A DNA stretch of 46,932 nucleotides from Nostoc sp. FACHB-973. Its GTDB lineage: Bacteria; Cyanobacteriota; Cyanobacteriia; Cyanobacteriales; Nostocaceae. A model generated the notes under the pieces. It saw only the letters and a list, made by a program, of their open reading frames with translations, was not told the origin of the DNA and searched no databases. A program made the translations under genes and the position numbers. Numbering within the stretch: position 1 is the first letter of the stretch; each line of letters starts with the position of its first letter. Positions 44,429 to 46,932 of this stretch are shown piece by piece. The stretch lies in assembly GCF_014698115.1 (NCBI RefSeq), contig NZ_JACJSJ010000065.1, positions 1 to 46,932 on the forward strand, written 5' to 3'.

Positions 44429-46495
44429 TTAGAACTCACCAGGGTTATCATCAAGCGCCAGTAAGAAATTAATCAGGTCTGTTTGTTGTTTAGGATTAAA
44501 TCCAGCTTGACTGTCTACATAAAATTCATGACCTGTACCATCAAGGTTACTACTTACTAAATCCGGGTCAGCTTTGTTAGCTTTGATGACTTTGGCACGA
44601 AGTTTACGATCAACTAAAGCCCTTAAGCTGCTAGCAGCATCGGCTGGTATGCTTTGGCGCAGAGTGCCAGGCAACCCTAACCCAGTTGAATCAACAACAG
44701 TGAAATCGGCATTAGAGTCAAATTTTAAACTACCAGCCCGTACTGCTACACCACCATCATGTAAATAGGGTGGGTTTAAATAAAGGCCACGTAAGGGAGT
44801 AGTTTTGTAACCACCATTTGGTAGTTGATTAATAGGGCTATCAGATGGGGTTGGGACATCCAACACTTTTGCATCAGCAGGTATAGGAACAGGATTATTG
44901 AAACTGTATAGCTTCGGAGGCACTAAGAATTTCACCAGTGCCAAGCGAGACTGGGCGCGGGCTGGATTAGTACCAATTTTCTCAACGGGGTAAACTTTGT
45001 TGTCAGTGAAGAAGGGGGGAATATGGCAAGTTGCACAATTAGCCTTTTCAAACACTTTCGCCCCACGTTTGACTGAATTATTATTCAGTGCCTGCCAGTT
45101 TTCAGGAGTCTTGTTAGCAGGTGGTACTAAGCTATTTTGATAAGCAGATATGGCGTTATTAGCAAACATGAACTTGCCACTGGCATTATCTAAAGGATTG
45201 CCAGTCGGGGGACTAAAAATTAATCCATTAGCTGTCAACAAGTTGGGTTTCAAATCTGGATAGTTACCTACACCAGGAGCAACAACTTGATCTTGTAACT
45301 CTGCTCGACTAGCATCCGGTACAATTGTCCGCAACCATACTGAGGGTTTAATACCTTCTGGGAAACGTATTCTTTCGTCCGCAGCATTTTGAAGAGCAGT
45401 ACCAAGATATACTTCTGGGTCAATATTGAGAGTTTTGGCAATTAGTTCGTATGATGCAAGGATGTTTGTTTCTGAAGAGTGAACAGCACTGTTGAAAGCA
45501 CTCAATCCAGCAAACGGGCCAATAGCAGCTTCTCCAGAGGCAGTATAGGGATGAGTTTTAAAGGTGAAATTGTTGGGAATTTGAGTGGTATTTTTAATCC
45601 CATCTGTGGAACTTTCAAAATTACCAAAAGGTAATTGCCATAAAATATCATCAAAAGCCTTCTCAAACTTTTGAGGATCGGGCAGTTTTACTAAATTACC
45701 TTTACTGTCAATAATAGTTTTGCCATTGCCTTGGTATTTTGGATCTAAGGGATTGAGTTTGGTACGTGAGAAAGCAGCAGATGAATTTGGTGCTAAACCT
45801 AGAAATATCGGAAAGGCTATTTCACCATTTGCTATACCAGGAAGACGTTTACCTTCTTTGGAAATAGAAGCATGGCAAAATGCACAGCTACTTTGCCCAT
45901 TTGCTGTTATTCCTAAGGGAGTAGTTGATCCTTTTTCTAGCTTTAAGCCTGTATTTATGGCTGTACCTTTTCGTACAATCCGACTACCTATAGGGACATC
46001 TTTCTGCAAGACAATTTTTAAATTATTGGTTGGCTGACCCCGTAAATTAATAATTGCTGTGGTAATTTCATCCGCAATAATGGCTGAACCTTGTCCAAGA
46101 CCAAACACACCTTGCAAGCCAAATAAATCGCCTCCAGGTCGATTGAAAAATATATCTTCACCTTGGGCAATCAATTCTTTAGTAATATGAACTGCGCCTA
46201 TTTTTTCATAAGAAATAGGGTCTTGAGGATTAAGTCCTTTACTGGCAACCAGTTGTGATGCTTCTTGGGGGCTGAGGAGTTTACCGAAATAATCGTAGTA
46301 GCCTACTGGTTGAGCTGGTGCTGGTTGTAGTGGGTCAATCTTTGCGAAAGCTGGCTGGCTTGTTATCAACAAATTTGATAACACAATACCAAAACTAGTA
46401 GTAATAAAAATGCACAGTAATAATAGAATCTTAGTTTTCAACGCAAATAACCATCTACTTAAACCATATTTAGGGTTATTTTTTTTTTGTTTCAT
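44429..46495 (-). CDS. Exported di-haem cytochrome c, peroxidase/RoxA-like superfamily
   Basis: 688 residues. A positively charged start and hydrophobic segment (~20-40) followed by PAFA form a signal peptide or anchor. Two c-type haem motifs: C204-A-F-C207-H208 and C487-A-T-C490-H491. The C-terminal PLRGLYLNPPYLHDGG resembles the di-haem cytochrome c peroxidase/MauG block. Size and wide spacing of the haems recall the RoxA-type dioxygenases rather than short (~330 aa) peroxidases. Role likely periplasmic or lumenal electron transfer or oxidation; substrate unknown. The ATG at 46495 follows an AT-rich region. Confidence 0.87.
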   Translation of the reverse strand: MKQKKNNPKYGLSRWLFALKTKILLLLCIFITTSFGIVLSNLLITSQPAFAKIDPLQPAPAQPVGYYDYFGKLLSPQEASQLVASKGLNPQDPISYEKIGAVHITKELIAQGEDIFFNRPGGDLFGLQGVFGLGQGSAIIADEITTAIINLRGQPTNNLKIVLQKDVPIGSRIVRKGTAINTGLKLEKGSTTPLGITANGQSSCAFCHASISKEGKRLPGIANGEIAFPIFLGLAPNSSAAFSRTKLNPLDPKYQGNGKTIIDSKGNLVKLPDPQKFEKAFDDILWQLPFGNFESSTDGIKNTTQIPNNFTFKTHPYTASGEAAIGPFAGLSAFNSAVHSSETNILASYELIAKTLNIDPEVYLGTALQNAADERIRFPEGIKPSVWLRTIVPDASRAELQDQVVAPGVGNYPDLKPNLLTANGLIFSPPTGNPLDNASGKFMFANNAISAYQNSLVPPANKTPENWQALNNNSVKRGAKVFEKANCATCHIPPFFTDNKVYPVEKIGTNPARAQSRLALVKFLVPPKLYSFNNPVPIPADAKVLDVPTPSDSPINQLPNGGYKTTPLRGLYLNPPYLHDGGVAVRAGSLKFDSNADFTVVDSTGLGLPGTLRQSIPADAASSLRALVDRKLRAKVIKANKADPDLVSSNLDGTGHEFYVDSQAGFNPKQQTDLINFLLALDDNPGEF

Positions 46496-46932
46496 TGAGC
46501 CGACTGTTACTAAAAAACTATAAGTAGATATACCACCTTATTACATAGTTATCAGGACACTAAAAATTTTTCTTATATTCGTTCACGACAAAAAAAAGAT
46601 TTGTTCAATTCCGTGTATATATTATAGTTTTATAACTTTGTAAAATATTGTAAATAATAATTTAAATTATTTGCCAATTTAAACTATTTTCATCTGACTA
46701 GCGGACAGCTTTAGTGATAGCAAGTTGCGCTCAAAGATACAGCACATTCCAAGTTGGTAAGGTACACAACGATTCATCTGTTATCCAGGCATAAAAAGTG
46801 TTTTACTCTCCGAAGTTTCAAGGGGCGACAAGGGAGCTAAAATGCTTTCTGTATAAGCTTCATAGCCCTTAAACCCCTGAGATAAAAGCTCTGCTTATTG
46901 CGAATGGAAGCGACCAGTTCCTCAACCCATGC
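46496..46932. other. AT-rich intergenic end of the window
   Basis: No gene on either strand that is credible. It must hold the promoter of the cytochrome gene; I could not define it. A partial repeat copy lies at 46738-46815. Confidence 0.5.
46738..46815 (+). repeat. Dispersed repeat with TACAGCA end (copy 3, right end lost)
   Basis: Starts TACAGCACATT and shares GGTACACAACGATTCATCTG, TTATCCAGG and GTGTTTTACT with the copies at 15144 and 31422; no right terminus found. Confidence 0.65.

Overview
The window reads as chromosomal DNA of a filamentous, probably heterocyst-forming cyanobacterium of the Nostoc/Anabaena type. The evidence is the many HIP1 sites (GCGATCGC), heptanucleotide tandem repeats (CCCCACT, GAATTCA, AATCTAA), dense miniature inverted-repeat elements between genes, and typical cyanobacterial genes: the plastoquinone/tocopherol MPBQ methyltransferase, menH, an FtsH3-type protease, a GH100 alkaline invertase and cyanobacteriochrome GAF domains. 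No rRNA, tRNA or CRISPR array was seen.

Layout. 0.1-5.2 kb: two paralogous genes on the + strand, a 228-aa protein and a 1285-aa TPR-CHAT protein sharing an N-terminal domain. 5.4-5.9 kb: a glutamine synthetase pseudogene. 6.3-8.8 kb: a membrane protein with four GAF domains, two with the full cysteine pair of DXCF cyanobacteriochromes but no output domain. 8.9-13.2 kb (- strand): two lectin-like (PA-IL/LecA-like) tandem-domain genes, one with a DUF4114 tail, then two small genes. 13.8-19.97 kb: O-methyltransferase, CoA-binding protein, a phosphoribulokinase-like enzyme, an antitoxin-like gene, a hicA pseudogene, aspS and the MPBQ methyltransferase. 20.4-25 kb (- strand): alkaline invertase with a glucose-dehydrogenase-like SDR, a methyltransferase-fold lipoprotein and an APC permease. 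25.5-30.8 kb: menH, an FAD oxidoreductase, ackA and a class A serine hydrolase. 31.7-34.5 kb: a large beta-helix/Calx-beta/RTX secreted protein. 35-38.6 kb: two small exported proteins and an unrecognised two-gene membrane operon that abuts a truncated MFS gene. 39-46.5 kb: an anion permease, a conserved cyanobacterial protein, pabC-like aminotransferase, ftsH and a di-haem cytochrome c.

Linked functions. The SDR and invertase form a plausible sugar-use operon. MenH and the MPBQ methyltransferase both serve quinone synthesis. The LecA-like proteins, RTX protein and small signal-peptide proteins suggest investment in surface or extracellular functions.

The clearest new material is in the spacers. 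One 18-bp-TIR element family has three copies, each with perfect 10-bp target duplications. A 132-bp element has 15-bp TIRs, a 7-bp duplication and an empty-site copy elsewhere in the window whose length matches exactly. A third element has 16-bp TIRs and an 11-bp duplication. In the coding part, the strongest leads are the CHAT domain with Tyr at the usual catalytic His position, the output-less cyanobacteriochrome, the tandem lectins and the unknown membrane operon.
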